Of a DNA stretch of 64,000 nt, positions 28,433-36,861 are shown in pieces. Position numbers and translations under genes: made by a program. The DNA comes from DASPHG01 sp963849605 (GTDB lineage: Bacteria; Actinomycetota; Thermoleophilia; Solirubrobacterales; Thermoleophilaceae). The DNA lies in contig CAWKHX010000015.1 of assembly GCA_963849605.1 (NCBI GenBank), positions 992,001-1,056,000 on the forward strand, written 5' to 3'. Position 1 is the stretch's first letter. Each line of letters begins with the position of its first letter. Under the pieces are notes generated by a model. That model was given only the letters and a program-made list of their open reading frames with translations. It did not search any database and was not told where the DNA came from.

Positions 28433-29815
28433 GTGACTGCGACTCGCCTTACGGCGCTCGATGCCTCGTTCCTCGAGGCCGAGACAGCCACCGCGCACAT
28501 GCACGTCGGCTGGGCTGCCCTGTTCGACCCGCCGGAGGACGGCCCCCGCCCGACATTCGACGACCTGCTCGCCCACATCGCGAGCCGGATGGCGCGTGCG
28601 CCGCGCTATCGCCAGAAGCTCGCCAAGGTGCCGCTTGGCGCGGCGGACCCGGTCTGGGTGGACGACACCGACTTCCGGATCGAGCGCCACGTCCGCCGCT
28701 CGCGGCGCCACGACCTCTCCGGCCTGATCGACGACGTCATGTCGCGCCGCCTCCGCCGCGACCGGCCGCTGTGGGAACTCTGGATTGCCGACGAGCTCGC
28801 GGACGGGCGACTCGGCATCGTCGGGAAGGCGCATCACTGCATGGTCGACGGGCTTGCGGCGGTGGAGCTCGCGACGTTGCTCCTCGACCCCGAGCCGGAG
28901 CCGGCGGCACCGCCACGGGACGCATGGCGTCCCGCCCCGCCGCCGGGTCGGCTCGGGCTGCTCGCGGGCGGCATCGCCTCGCGGGCGCAGGGAGCGATGA
29001 ACATGGCGACCGCGCCGCTCCAACTCGCGCGCAACCCACGCGAGATCACGCGCGTCCCGACGCTCGCGGCCGAAGCGGGCAGGGCGTTCGTCGACTCCGT
29101 CCGTCCTGGCGTGGGCGTCTCCCGCTTCACCGGCCAGGGGTCGCCCTTGCGCCACCTCGCGACCGCCAGCCGGCCGCTCGACGACCTGCGCGCGATCGCG
29201 CATGCGACGGGCACGTCGGTGAACGACGTGCTGCTTGCGGCGACCGCCGGCGGCGTGCGCCAGTTCGAGCTCGAGCGCGGCGGCGAGCCGCGCGCGCTCA
29301 AGACGATGGTGCCGGTGAGCGTGCGCGCGTCGGACGGCAGCGGCGAGCTCGGCAACCGGATCGCCTTCATGTTCATCGACATCCCGTGCGACGAGCCCGC
29401 GCCGCGGCGTCGGCTCGAGCGGGTCGCCGCGGAGATGGGCTCGCGCAAGGACAACGGCCACCCCGAGGGGGCCGACCTCATGCTGCGCCTGCTCGGGTAC
29501 ACGCCGCGCACGGTCCAGCATTTCCTTTCGCGGCTCGTCTCGAGCCCGCGCTCGTTCGACATTGTCGTGTCGAACATCCCGGGCCCGCGGCCGCCGCTCT
29601 GGATGCTCGGCTGCGAGCTGCGCGAGGCCTACCCGGTCGTGCCGATGGCCGACAGCCACTCGGTCTCGATCGGGCTGACGACGGTGCGCGACGACGTCTT
29701 CCTGGGCGTCTACGCGGACCGCAAGGCGCTGCCCGACGCGGACCGGCTCGCCGACCTGATCGATGGCGCGTTCGAGCAACTGAGGGAGCTTGCCGCGGAG
29801 CCGGTGCTGGCTTAG
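28433..29815 (+). CDS. wax ester synthase/diacylglycerol acyltransferase (WS/DGAT)
   Basis: Esterifies acyl-CoA to fatty alcohols or diacylglycerol, forming storage lipid at the membrane. GTG 28433 has a strong ribosome site (GGAGGAGG). It is 460 residues, the usual length. The N-terminus (RLTALDASFLEAETATAHMH) carries the substrate-channel start. The catalytic motif is HHCMVDG near residue 135, with the C-terminal lobe signatures NDVLLAATAGGVRQF and VSNIPGP. It is intact. It lies 10 bases ahead of the homocysteine methyltransferase gene. Confidence 0.9.
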   Translation: MTATRLTALDASFLEAETATAHMHVGWAALFDPPEDGPRPTFDDLLAHIASRMARAPRYRQKLAKVPLGAADPVWVDDTDFRIERHVRRSRRHDLSGLIDDVMSRRLRRDRPLWELWIADELADGRLGIVGKAHHCMVDGLAAVELATLLLDPEPEPAAPPRDAWRPAPPPGRLGLLAGGIASRAQGAMNMATAPLQLARNPREITRVPTLAAEAGRAFVDSVRPGVGVSRFTGQGSPLRHLATASRPLDDLRAIAHATGTSVNDVLLAATAGGVRQFELERGGEPRALKTMVPVSVRASDGSGELGNRIAFMFIDIPCDEPAPRRRLERVAAEMGSRKDNGHPEGADLMLRLLGYTPRTVQHFLSRLVSSPRSFDIVVSNIPGPRPPLWMLGCELREAYPVVPMADSHSVSIGLTTVRDDVFLGVYADRKALPDADRLADLIDGAFEQLRELAAEPVLA

Positions 29816-29818
29816 CAT
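29813..29818 (+). promoter_or_regulatory. -10 box TAGCAT for the homocysteine methyltransferase
   Basis: TAGCAT includes the TAG stop of the preceding gene and lies 6 bases before GTG 29825, so a leaderless internal promoter is likely. Confidence 0.5.
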
Positions 29819-29824
29819 CGCCGT

Positions 29825-30778
29825 GTGCCCGACTCGCGGCACCGACACCATCTCCCGCAGCTCGATGACCGTCTGTTCCTGACGGACGGCGGCATCGAGA
29901 CGTCGCTGATCTTCCACGACGGGCTCGACCTGCCGCTGTTCGCGTCGTTCACGCTGCTGAAGGACGACGCGGGCACCGCCGCCCTCCGCAACTACTTCCG
30001 CCCGTACGCGCAGCTCGCGGCCGACAACGGCACCGGCTTCGTGCTCGAGAGCCCGACCTGGCGCGCGAGCCCGCGGTGGGCGAAGGAGCTCGGCTATTCG
30101 GACGACGAGCTCGACCGGCTGAACCGCAAGGCGATCGGGTTGATGGAAGAGCTGCGCGAGGAATTCGAGTCGGACGACTCGCCGTTCGTGATCAGCGGCT
30201 GCGTCGGGCCCCAGGACGACGGCTACAGCCCTAAGACGAAGCTCTCAGCGGACGAGGCGCAGGCCTACCACTCGACCCAGATCAACACGTTCGCCGACAC
30301 CGCTGCCGACATGGTCACTGCGATCACGATGACCTACGCGGACGAGGCGACCGGTCTCACGCGCGCCGCGCAGGACGCGGGCATCCCGGCGGTGATTTCG
30401 TTCACGGTCGAGACCGACGGCCGACTGCCGAGCGGACAGCCGCTCGGCGAGGCGATCGAGGAGGTCGACGCCGCGACCGACTCGGGCCCCGCCTACTACA
30501 TGATCAATTGCGCGCACCCGACCCACTTCGACAGCGTGCTCGAGGGCGGCGACTGGGTCGGGCGGATCCGCGGCCTCCGCGCGAATGCGTCGACCCTCAG
30601 CCACGCGGAGCTCGACGAGGCCGAGGACCTCGACGACGGCGACCCGCAGGACCTCGGCGCGCGCTACGGCGCGCTGCGCGACAAGCTGCCCTCGCTCAAC
30701 GTCGTCGGCGGCTGCTGCGGCACCGACCACCGGCACGTCGGCGAGATCTGCTCGGTGTTCACGTCGTCACGAAGCTGA
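29825..30778 (+). CDS. homocysteine S-methyltransferase family protein
   Basis: Moves a methyl group to homocysteine or a similar thiol. The 317-residue protein begins FLTDGGIETSLIFHDGLDLP and has a TIM-barrel layout. The zinc cysteines are seen as INCAHP near residue 225 and GGCCGTDHRH near 300, a complete set. It is intact. The cognate methyl donor (S-methylmethionine, betaine or other) cannot be read from sequence. It overlaps the end of the convergent lipoprotein gene by 20 bases. Confidence 0.85.
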   Translation: MPDSRHRHHLPQLDDRLFLTDGGIETSLIFHDGLDLPLFASFTLLKDDAGTAALRNYFRPYAQLAADNGTGFVLESPTWRASPRWAKELGYSDDELDRLNRKAIGLMEELREEFESDDSPFVISGCVGPQDDGYSPKTKLSADEAQAYHSTQINTFADTAADMVTAITMTYADEATGLTRAAQDAGIPAVISFTVETDGRLPSGQPLGEAIEEVDAATDSGPAYYMINCAHPTHFDSVLEGGDWVGRIRGLRANASTLSHAELDEAEDLDDGDPQDLGARYGALRDKLPSLNVVGGCCGTDHRHVGEICSVFTSSRS

Positions 30779-31221
30779 CGACCTCGCGGTTCGCGCCGAG
30801 GCAGAACCACTCGATCGACGACAGGCCCGCGTTCTCGCTGCGTGTGCCGGCGCACCTGAAGCCCTCGGCCTCGTAGGCGAGCTCGTCTGTGGCGTTCTGG
30901 GCGGCACGCGCGACCGCGCGCGCCGTCTCGCAGTCGGTCCCGGCGGCCTTGATGGCGGCTGCGCCGGAGTCGGTGTTGGGCTTGAACGCGATCCGGCCGC
31001 AGTTGTGCGGCGCCTCGGCGGCGCCGTTCCCGTTGTCGCCGGTCATCGGGCACCACGCGCTCGCCCATCTCGTCGGGCGTCGTCACGTCGGGCTCGGCGG
31101 GCACGGGGACGGTCTCGATCGTCGTGTCGGTCGTCGTCTCGACGACCGTGGTCTCCTCGTCATCGTCGCCGCAGCCGGCCACGAGGGCGGCGGCGCAGAG
31201 CAAGAGGACGGCGGCCCGCAT
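30759..31221 (-). CDS. lipoprotein, function unknown
   Basis: ATG 31221 starts MRAAVLLLCAAALVAGCGDD, a lipoprotein signal with lipobox LVAGC. A Thr/Glu-rich linker (TTVVETTTDTTIETVPVPAE) follows. After one base shift near 31045, a small domain with three cysteines comes (PHNCGRIAFKPNTDSGAAAI, GTDCETARAVARA, GFRCAG) ending EVVSFVTT. This Cys-rich domain resembles small secreted actinobacterial domains of unknown role. It is divergent from GH20. Confidence 0.7.
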
Positions 31222-31228
31222 GCGCCGC

Positions 31229-31234
31229 ACGTTA
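31229..31234 (-). promoter_or_regulatory. -10 box TAACGT for the lipoprotein
   Basis: Minus-strand TAACGT lies 7 bases before ATG 31221. It is back to back with the GH20 promoter 14 bases away. Confidence 0.5.
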
Positions 31235-31247
31235 GACGCCGCGGCCG

Positions 31248-31253
31248 TACGAT
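31248..31253 (+). promoter_or_regulatory. -10 box TACGAT for GH20
   Basis: TACGAT lies 6 bases before GTG 31260. Confidence 0.5.
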
Positions 31254-31259
31254 CGCGGC

Positions 31260-32772
31260 GTGCCTGGGCGCGTCCTTGCGATCGCTCTCCTCGCGGCCGT
31301 CGCGCCGCCCGCCGCCGCGGCCGCGGACGACCGCCCGGCGACCGTGCCGGCGGTGCGCAACGCGAGCACCGGGCCGGGGACGTTCTCGCTCGGCGACGAC
31401 GCCCGCGTGGTCGTGCCCGCACACAGGAGGAAGCTCGCGCCCGAGGCGCGGCTGCTCGCGCGCGACCTCGGCCTGAAGATGGACGGCGCGCGACGAGCCG
31501 CGCGACGGCGACGTCGTGCTCGTGCTCACGCGCCGCCTCGGCCGGATCGGCAGGGAGGGCTACGCGATGCGGATCGGCGAGCGGGTGAAGATCCGCGCGC
31601 GCACGACCGCGGGCGTCTTCTACGCCGGCCGCACGCTCGTGCAGCTCCTCGGCGAGGACGGCACGGCGCGCCACACCCGGATCAAGGACTGGCCGCGCTA
31701 CCGCGAGCGCGGGCTGATGATCGACAACGGCCGCCAGTTCTTCACGCGCGCGTGGCTGATCGAGCGGATCAAGGAGCTGGCGAACCTGAAGCTCAACCTG
31801 CTCCACCTGCACTTCTCCGACAACCAGGGCTACCGGCTCGAGAGCGAGTCGCACCCGGAGATCGTCGACGACCCGCACCTGACGAAGGCCGACGTGCGCA
31901 AGCTCGTGCGGGTCGCGCGCCGGCGGCACGTGACGATCGTGCCCGAGCTCGACGCGCCCGGGCATCTCCAGGCCCTGCTCGAGCCGCACCCCGAGCTCCA
32001 GCTCGAGAACGCCGCCGGCCAGAAGCAGGCCGACAAGCTCGACGTGACGCTGCCCGAGGCGCGCGACTTCATCGGCGATCTGCTCAACGAGTACCTGCCG
32101 CTGTTCCCGGGCCCGTGGTGGCACACGGGCGCGGACGAGTACCTCGGCATCGCCTCGACCGAGCAGGACTACGACCTCTACCCGCAGCTCGAGGCCTATG
32201 CCGACGAGAAGTACGGCGACGAGGCGAACGGCAAGGACGCGGTGCTCGACTTCGTCAACTTCGTCGCCGAGCGCGTGCACCAGGCCGGGAAGCGGCTGCG
32301 CGTGTGGTCGGACGGGATCAAGGGCGGCAGCGCGGTCACGCTCGACCCGGACGCCGCGGTCGAATGGTGGGAGAACCGCAGCTCGCCGACGCCGGACGAG
32401 CTCATGAGCGCTGGCCACCAGGTCCAGAACGCCGGCTGGTGGCCGCTCTACTACGTGACGGGCGGGCCGCTCATGGGCCTGCGCGCGACCGAGGAGGAGA
32501 TGTACGAGGACTGGAACCCGTGGATCTTCGAGGGGCCGTGGTCGACGCGATGGGTCAACGGCGACCCGGGCGGCGCTCGCTTCGAAGTTGCCGAGGACGC
32601 GGAGCGCCAGCTCGGCGCGCAGCTGAACGTGTGGAACGACGACCCCGACAACATGTCGCAGGACGAGATCGCCGCCGGGATCGCGCCGCGGCTTCGCATC
32701 CTCGCCCAGAAGTCGTGGGGCTCGGCACAGCTCACCGATGACTACGACGAGTTCAAGGCGGCAGCCCCGTAA
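31260..32772 (+). CDS. glycoside hydrolase family 20 (beta-N-acetylhexosaminidase-like)
   Basis: A secreted enzyme that removes terminal N-acetylhexosamines. GTG 31260 starts a signal peptide (RVLAIALLAAVAPPAAAAAD). An N-terminal GH20b-type domain (GTFSLGDDARVVVPAHRRKL) is followed, after one base shift near 31495, by the barrel: YAGRTLVQLLG, RGLMIDNGRQFF, LNLLHLHFSDNQGYRLES, IVPELDAPGHLQ and the catalytic Asp-Glu pair HTGADEYLG. It is about 503 codons, the usual length. The shift does not touch the catalytic domain. Confidence 0.87.
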
Positions 32773-32777
32773 CGCCC

Positions 32778-32783
32778 TATCCT
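32778..32783 (+). promoter_or_regulatory. -10 box TATCCT before a shared cold-leader element
   Basis: TATCCT is followed 8 bases later by ACGTTCCAC, the first part of an element that recurs before the small gene at 40195 and the helicase gene. The leader to ATG 32870 is about 80 bases. Confidence 0.45.
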
Positions 32784-32869
32784 CATAGGAGACGTTCCAC
32801 ACTCGGGTGCCAACGGCTTCTCGCATCCTCTGTGGCCCAAGAGCGCAGAGGCCGGCGAGGACGAAAGAA

Positions 32870-33109
32870 ATGACCGAGTCACCCGAGGCGACGCCCCCGG
32901 AGCAGCCGGCGAAGACTGGCCACGCGGCGTGGAAGGAACACCGCGACGCTATCTCGGACCGCAACGCCCAGGCGCGCAAGCGCGGCAGCGCCGAGCGCAA
33001 GGTCGCGCTGGGCCGGGTCACAGAGCAGCGGCGGGTCGAAGCGCGGCGCGAGGCCGAGCGGGTGAGCGTGATCAACGCCAGGCTCACCAAGGCGCGCCCG
33101 CGCGGCTGA
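32870..33109 (+). CDS. small basic helical protein, paralogue of 40195-40419
   Basis: A 79-residue protein starting at ATG 32870. After a Pro/Glu-rich start it contains AAWKEHRDAISDRNAQARKR and then a long, highly charged helix (VTEQRRVEARREAERVSVIN). Its paralogue has DAAWKEEREAISRRNAEAHK at the same place. Both lie near a cspA gene and share a leader element. The protein is probably RNA- or nucleoid-associated, given its charge and context, but no family is recognised. Confidence 0.6.
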   Translation: MTESPEATPPEQPAKTGHAAWKEHRDAISDRNAQARKRGSAERKVALGRVTEQRRVEARREAERVSVINARLTKARPRG

Positions 33110-33145
33110 TTCGCTGCAGGAATGTTCAGCGGGGCGGCCGCGTGC

Positions 33146-33151
33146 TAGCTT
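33146..33151 (+). promoter_or_regulatory. -10 box TAGCTT for cspA copy 1
   Basis: The box sits in GTGCTAGC, which is also present before the second cspA (39759-39766). The transcript would carry a leader of about 105 bases. Confidence 0.45.
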
Positions 33152-33223
33152 CGCGTGTATAGGGCCGGGGACAATCCCGGCAAAGCAGTGCAGACGTGTT
33201 CGCAGTCGTTGCTCTTTCCAAGC

Positions 33224-33259
33224 TTCCTCCGCGGTACGTGGCACAGACCATCGGAGGAA
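33224..33259 (+). promoter_or_regulatory. hairpin burying the cspA ribosome site (copy 1)
   Basis: TTCCTCCG (33224-33231) is the exact reverse complement of CGGAGGAA (33252-33259), the ribosome site 3 bases before ATG 33263. An 8-bp stem would hide the whole Shine-Dalgarno. TGG (33239-33241) and CCA (33248-33250) can add an inner stem. The second cspA has the same outer stem and a different inner stem of the same position. Confidence 0.6.
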
Positions 33260-33262
33260 TCC

Positions 33263-33466
33263 ATGGCACAGGGAACTGTCAAGTTCTTCAGTGACGACAA
33301 GGGCTTCGGCTTCATCACACCGGACGAGGGCGGCAAGGACCTCTTCGTCCATCACAGCGCGATCATCGGCGACGGCTACCGCTCGCTTCAGGAGAACGCG
33401 AAGGTGTCGTATGACGAAGAGGCCGACGCAAAGGGCCCGCGGGCCGTCAACGTGCAGGCGCTCTAA
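33263..33466 (+). CDS. cspA: cold-shock protein (CspA family), copy 1
   Basis: A 67-residue cold-shock-domain protein that binds single-stranded RNA/DNA. RNP1 (KGFGFITPD) and RNP2 (DLFVHH) are intact, and the whole domain spans residues 3-66. It begins MAQGTVKFFSDDKGFGF. The nearest relative here is the copy at 39841, with which it shares about 80 percent of residues by eye. It is followed by a strong hairpin terminator. Expression is probably controlled by the leader hairpin. Confidence 0.95.
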   Translation: MAQGTVKFFSDDKGFGFITPDEGGKDLFVHHSAIIGDGYRSLQENAKVSYDEEADAKGPRAVNVQAL

Positions 33467-33488
33467 GGCCTGCTCAGTTGAGCTTTCG

Positions 33489-33514
33489 AAAGGGCCCGCT
33501 CCGGCGGGCCCTTT
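33489..33514 (+). terminator. hairpin terminator after cspA copy 1
   Basis: AAAGGGCCCGC and GCGGGCCCTTT form an 11-bp perfect stem with loop TCCG, followed by CTCGTTCT. The same stem follows cspA copy 2. Confidence 0.85.
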
Positions 33515-33521
33515 CTCGTTC

Positions 33522-33527
33522 TAGCCT
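33522..33527 (+). promoter_or_regulatory. -10 box TAGCCT for GH13
   Basis: TAGCCT lies 6 bases before GTG 33534, directly behind the cspA terminator. Confidence 0.5.
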
Positions 33528-33533
33528 GCGCGC

Positions 33534-34692
33534 GTGAGCTGGCGCGACGGCGTCGTCTACCAGATCTATCCGCGCTCGTTCGCCGACTCGAACGGCGACG
33601 GCGTCGGTGACCTCCCGGGCGTCCGGTCGAAGCTCGACCACATCGAGGACCTCGGCGTCGACGCCGTCTGGCTGTCGCCGGTCTACCCGTCGCCGATGGC
33701 CGACTACGGCTACGACGTCGCCGACTACAAGGGCGTCGATCCGATCTTCGGGACGCTCGACGACCTCGATGCGCTGATCGCCGACCTGCACAGCCGCGAC
33801 ATCCGCCTCTTGCTCGACTTCGTCCCGTGCCACACCTCGATCGAGCACCCGTGGTTCACCGAGCATCCGGACTGGTACATCTGGGCCGACGGCAGGGACG
33901 GCGCGCCGCCGAACAACTGGGTCGCCGCGTTCGGCGGCTCGGCGTGGACCTACGACGAGCGCCGCGGGCAGTGGTACCTGCACTCGTTCTATCCCGAGCA
34001 GCCCGACCTCGACTGGCGGAACCCGGAGGTGGTCGAGGCGATGCAGGACGTGTTGCGCTTCTGGACGGACCGCGGCGTCGATGGGTTCCGGATCGACGCG
34101 ATCGACCGGCTGATGAAGGACCCCGAGCTGCGCGACGACCCGCCGCGCACGACGCCCTTCCCCTTCCCTTTGAACCCGGAGGAGGCGAAGCTCGAGTTCG
34201 CGCACTCGCGCAACGGGCCGGGCACGGGCGAGGCGCTCGCGAAGATCCGCGAGGCAGTCGGGCCCGATTCGTTCCTCGTCGGCGAGATCTATCTCCCGAG
34301 CGATCAGGTGGGGCCATATCTCGACCATCTGGACCGGTTCTTTGCATTTGAGTTGCTCTTCGCGCCGATGGACTCCGGCTGCGATTGAGGCCGCGCGCCG
34401 CCAGGGCACGGGCCCCGCGTGGGTCATGTCGAACCACGACTTCGGCTGGCTCGCGTCGCGCGTCGGGCCCGATCACGCCGAGGAGGCGCTCGAGCTGCTC
34501 CTGTCGCTGCCGGGAACGGCCTTCCTCTACCAGGGGGACGAGTTCGGGATGGAGAACGGGCCCGACACCGGCGGCGACCGCTACGGGCGCGACGCATTCC
34601 GCACGCCGCTCGACTGGAGCAGGCGCACACCCTTGTTCGAGAAGACGAAGCAGCTGATCGCCGAGCGGCACAAATTCATGTGTCAAAAGTGA
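33534..34692 (+). CDS. GH13 alpha-glucosidase/alpha-amylase family protein, short C-terminus
   Basis: Hydrolyses alpha-glucosidic bonds. It begins VSWRDGVVYQIYPRSFADSN (the family's typical start). Conserved regions are LLLDFVPCHTS (region I), GVDGFRIDAID (region II, nucleophile D), LVGEIYLP (region III, acid E) and VMSNHD (region IV). One extra base near 34373 splits the frame; removing it restores MDSAAIEAARRQG. The protein then ends early (FEKTKQLIAERHKFMCQK), at about 385 residues. Relatives usually have over 500, with a C-terminal beta-domain, so it is truncated or has an internal deletion after LDWSRRTPLF. It heads a sugar-importer operon. Confidence 0.8.
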
Positions 34693-34717
34693 CGCGCCCG
34701 GAAATGACAAACGCGGG

Positions 34718-35965
34718 ATGGAGGGAAGTCGTACAGCCGCCACGATGGCGGCGAGCCTGCTAGTAGCGCTCATCGCGCTCGCAGGCTGTGGGTTCGAAGA
34801 GGAGAACAGCGTCGGCAGCGGGCCGACGGTCACCTTCTACGCGTTCAACGAGCCTGGCGGCGCGTTCGAGAAGACGCTCAACGACTGCAGCGAGCAGGCG
34901 AACGGCCGCTATTCGCTCGAATACAACAGGCTCCCGACCGACGCCGACCAGCAGCGAGAGCTGGTTGCGCGCCGGCTTGCAGCGGAGGACTCCGACATCG
35001 ACATCATCGGGATGGATGTCATCTGGACGGCGGAGTTCGCCGAGGCGGGATGGATCCTGCCGTGGGAGGGTCCACGTGCCGAGTTTGCCAAGGAGGGCAA
35101 GCTCGACGGGCCCCTGCGCACCGCCGAGTACAACGGCCAGCTCTGGGCGGCGCCATTCACGTCGAACACGCAGCTCCTCTGGTACCGCAAGGACAAGGTC
35201 AAGGAGCTGCCCAAGAACTACACGTGGGACGACCTGATCGACATCGCCCACGACGACGGGAGCAGCATCCAGGTCCAGGCGGCGCGCTACGAGGGCTACA
35301 CGGTCTGGATCAACTCGCTGATCGCTTCGGCAGGCGGGTCGCTCGTGGACGAGAACGGCGACGTCCACGTCGACGACAGCGCCGAGCGCGCCGCGGAGAT
35401 CATCAAGCGCGTAGCTGACGAGGCCGCCCCCGAGGGCATGTCGAACAACAAGGAGGACCAGGCACGGCTCGGGTTCGAATCGGGCAGCTCCGACTTCGAG
35501 GTCAACTACACGTTCGTCTGGGCGAGCGCGGCCGAGGCCGGGACCCAGAAGACGATGGGCTTCGCGCGGTACCCGCGCGTCGACAAGGACAAGCCGAGCC
35601 GGGTGACGCTGGGCGGGATCAACCTGGGTATCAGCGCCTACTCGAAGCACCCCGACCTCGCGTTCGAAGCCGCGCAATGCATCGCCAAGCCGGAGAACCA
35701 GGTCGTGGCGGCGGAGCTCGGTGGGCTCGCGCCGTCCACCGAGTCGGTCTACGCCGACCCGAAGGTCAAGAAGGCGTTCCCGTTCGGCGACCTGATGCAG
35801 CAGTCGATCGACGAGGGCGTGCCGCGGCCGGTCACCCCGGCGTACTCGGACGTCTCGCTCGCGATCCAGAAGACGTTCCATCCGCCTGACGGAATCGATC
35901 CGGGCTCGGTCATCAGCGAGCTCGAGGACAAGCTCGACAAGGCAGCCGAAGGAAAGATCTTCTGA
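34718..35965 (+). CDS. sugar ABC transporter substrate-binding lipoprotein
   Basis: Family 1 extracellular solute-binding protein, 415 residues. A lipoprotein signal (MAASLLVALIALAGCG, lipobox LAGC) starts at internal ATG 34745; ATG 34718 is the longer alternative. The mature part has the expected start TVTFYAFNEPGGAFEKTLND, a hinge region (LWAAPFTSNTQLLWYRKDKV) and the family's C-terminal lobe (LGGINLGISAYSKHPDLAFE). It is coupled to the permease gene by a TGATG overlap. With the GH13 gene, it suggests uptake and cleavage of an alpha-glucoside such as maltose or trehalose (inference). Confidence 0.88.
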   Translation: MEGSRTAATMAASLLVALIALAGCGFEEENSVGSGPTVTFYAFNEPGGAFEKTLNDCSEQANGRYSLEYNRLPTDADQQRELVARRLAAEDSDIDIIGMDVIWTAEFAEAGWILPWEGPRAEFAKEGKLDGPLRTAEYNGQLWAAPFTSNTQLLWYRKDKVKELPKNYTWDDLIDIAHDDGSSIQVQAARYEGYTVWINSLIASAGGSLVDENGDVHVDDSAERAAEIIKRVADEAAPEGMSNNKEDQARLGFESGSSDFEVNYTFVWASAAEAGTQKTMGFARYPRVDKDKPSRVTLGGINLGISAYSKHPDLAFEAAQCIAKPENQVVAAELGGLAPSTESVYADPKVKKAFPFGDLMQQSIDEGVPRPVTPAYSDVSLAIQKTFHPPDGIDPGSVISELEDKLDKAAEGKIF

Positions 35966-36861
35966 TGGCCGCTCCGACGGCCAGAGCGCGAGGAGAAGAG
36001 CGGCGGCTCGCATGGATCCTTTGCGCGCCGGCGGTCCTCCTGATGCTGCTCGTCACGGCCTACCCGATCGGCTACGCCGTCGTCCTGTCGCTCCAGAAGT
36101 ACGACCTCCGCTTCCCCGACGACAAGGAGTTCGTCGGTCTCGCGAACTACACCGACGTGCTCACGTCCAGCACTTGGTGGTCGGCGGTCTTCAACACGCT
36201 GGTCGTGACGATCTCGTCGGTCACGTTCGAGCTCGTGCTCGGCATGCTGATCGCGCTCGTCATGCACCGCGCGATCTTCGGCCGCGGCCCGGTGCGCGCG
36301 ACGATCCTGATCCCGTACGGGATCATCACCGTGGTCGCGGCGTTTGCCTGGAGGTATGCGTTCGACCCGGCCACCGGGTTCGTGCAGGGGCTGCCGCTTG
36401 TCTCCGACACGGCGAACCCGCTCGGTGAGCGGTCCGGCTCGTTCGTCGTGATCGTCATGACCGAGGTCTGGAAGACCACCCCGTTCATGGCGCTGCTCTT
36501 GCTCGCCGGCCTCGCGCTGGTGCCCGACGAGCTGCACGAGGCGGCGAAGGTGGACGGCGCCGGCCCGTTCCAGCGCTTCTTCCGCATCACCGTGCCGCTG
36601 ATGAAGCCGGCGATCCTGGTTGCGCTGCTCTTCCGCACGCTCGACGCGTTCCGGGTCTTCGACACGATCTTCATCCAGACCAGGGGGGCGAACGACACCG
36701 AGTCGGTGTCGATCTTGGGCTACAACATCCTGATCAACCGCGTGAACCTCGGCCTGGGCTCGGCCGTCTCCGTGTTGATCTTCATTTGCGTGATCCTGAT
36801 CGCCGTCCTGTTCGTCAAGGGTCTGGGTGCCTCGACCGCTCAGCAGAGGGGGGAGACCTAG
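35965..36861 (+). CDS. sugar ABC transporter permease (MalF/LacF-like)
   Basis: A 298-residue inner-membrane permease with six membrane segments (LAWILCAPAVLLMLLVTAYP is the first). The EAA loop that contacts the ATPase is EAAKVDGAGPFQRFFRITVP near residue 190. The start overlaps the binding-protein stop. The gene is intact and is the third of the glucosidase operon. Confidence 0.9.
   Translation: MAAPTARARGEERRLAWILCAPAVLLMLLVTAYPIGYAVVLSLQKYDLRFPDDKEFVGLANYTDVLTSSTWWSAVFNTLVVTISSVTFELVLGMLIALVMHRAIFGRGPVRATILIPYGIITVVAAFAWRYAFDPATGFVQGLPLVSDTANPLGERSGSFVVIVMTEVWKTTPFMALLLLAGLALVPDELHEAAKVDGAGPFQRFFRITVPLMKPAILVALLFRTLDAFRVFDTIFIQTRGANDTESVSILGYNILINRVNLGLGSAVSVLIFICVILIAVLFVKGLGASTAQQRGET

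Noticed and set aside
30664..33090. 808-codon minus-strand ORF
   Set aside because: The longest ORF in the window, but it is antisense to GH20, which has complete catalytic motifs. The composition is typical of a GC-rich shadow frame.
34681..34694. Possible operator TGTCAAAAGTGACG before the sugar-binding protein
   Set aside because: The arms match at only four of five positions, and no regulator gene is nearby.
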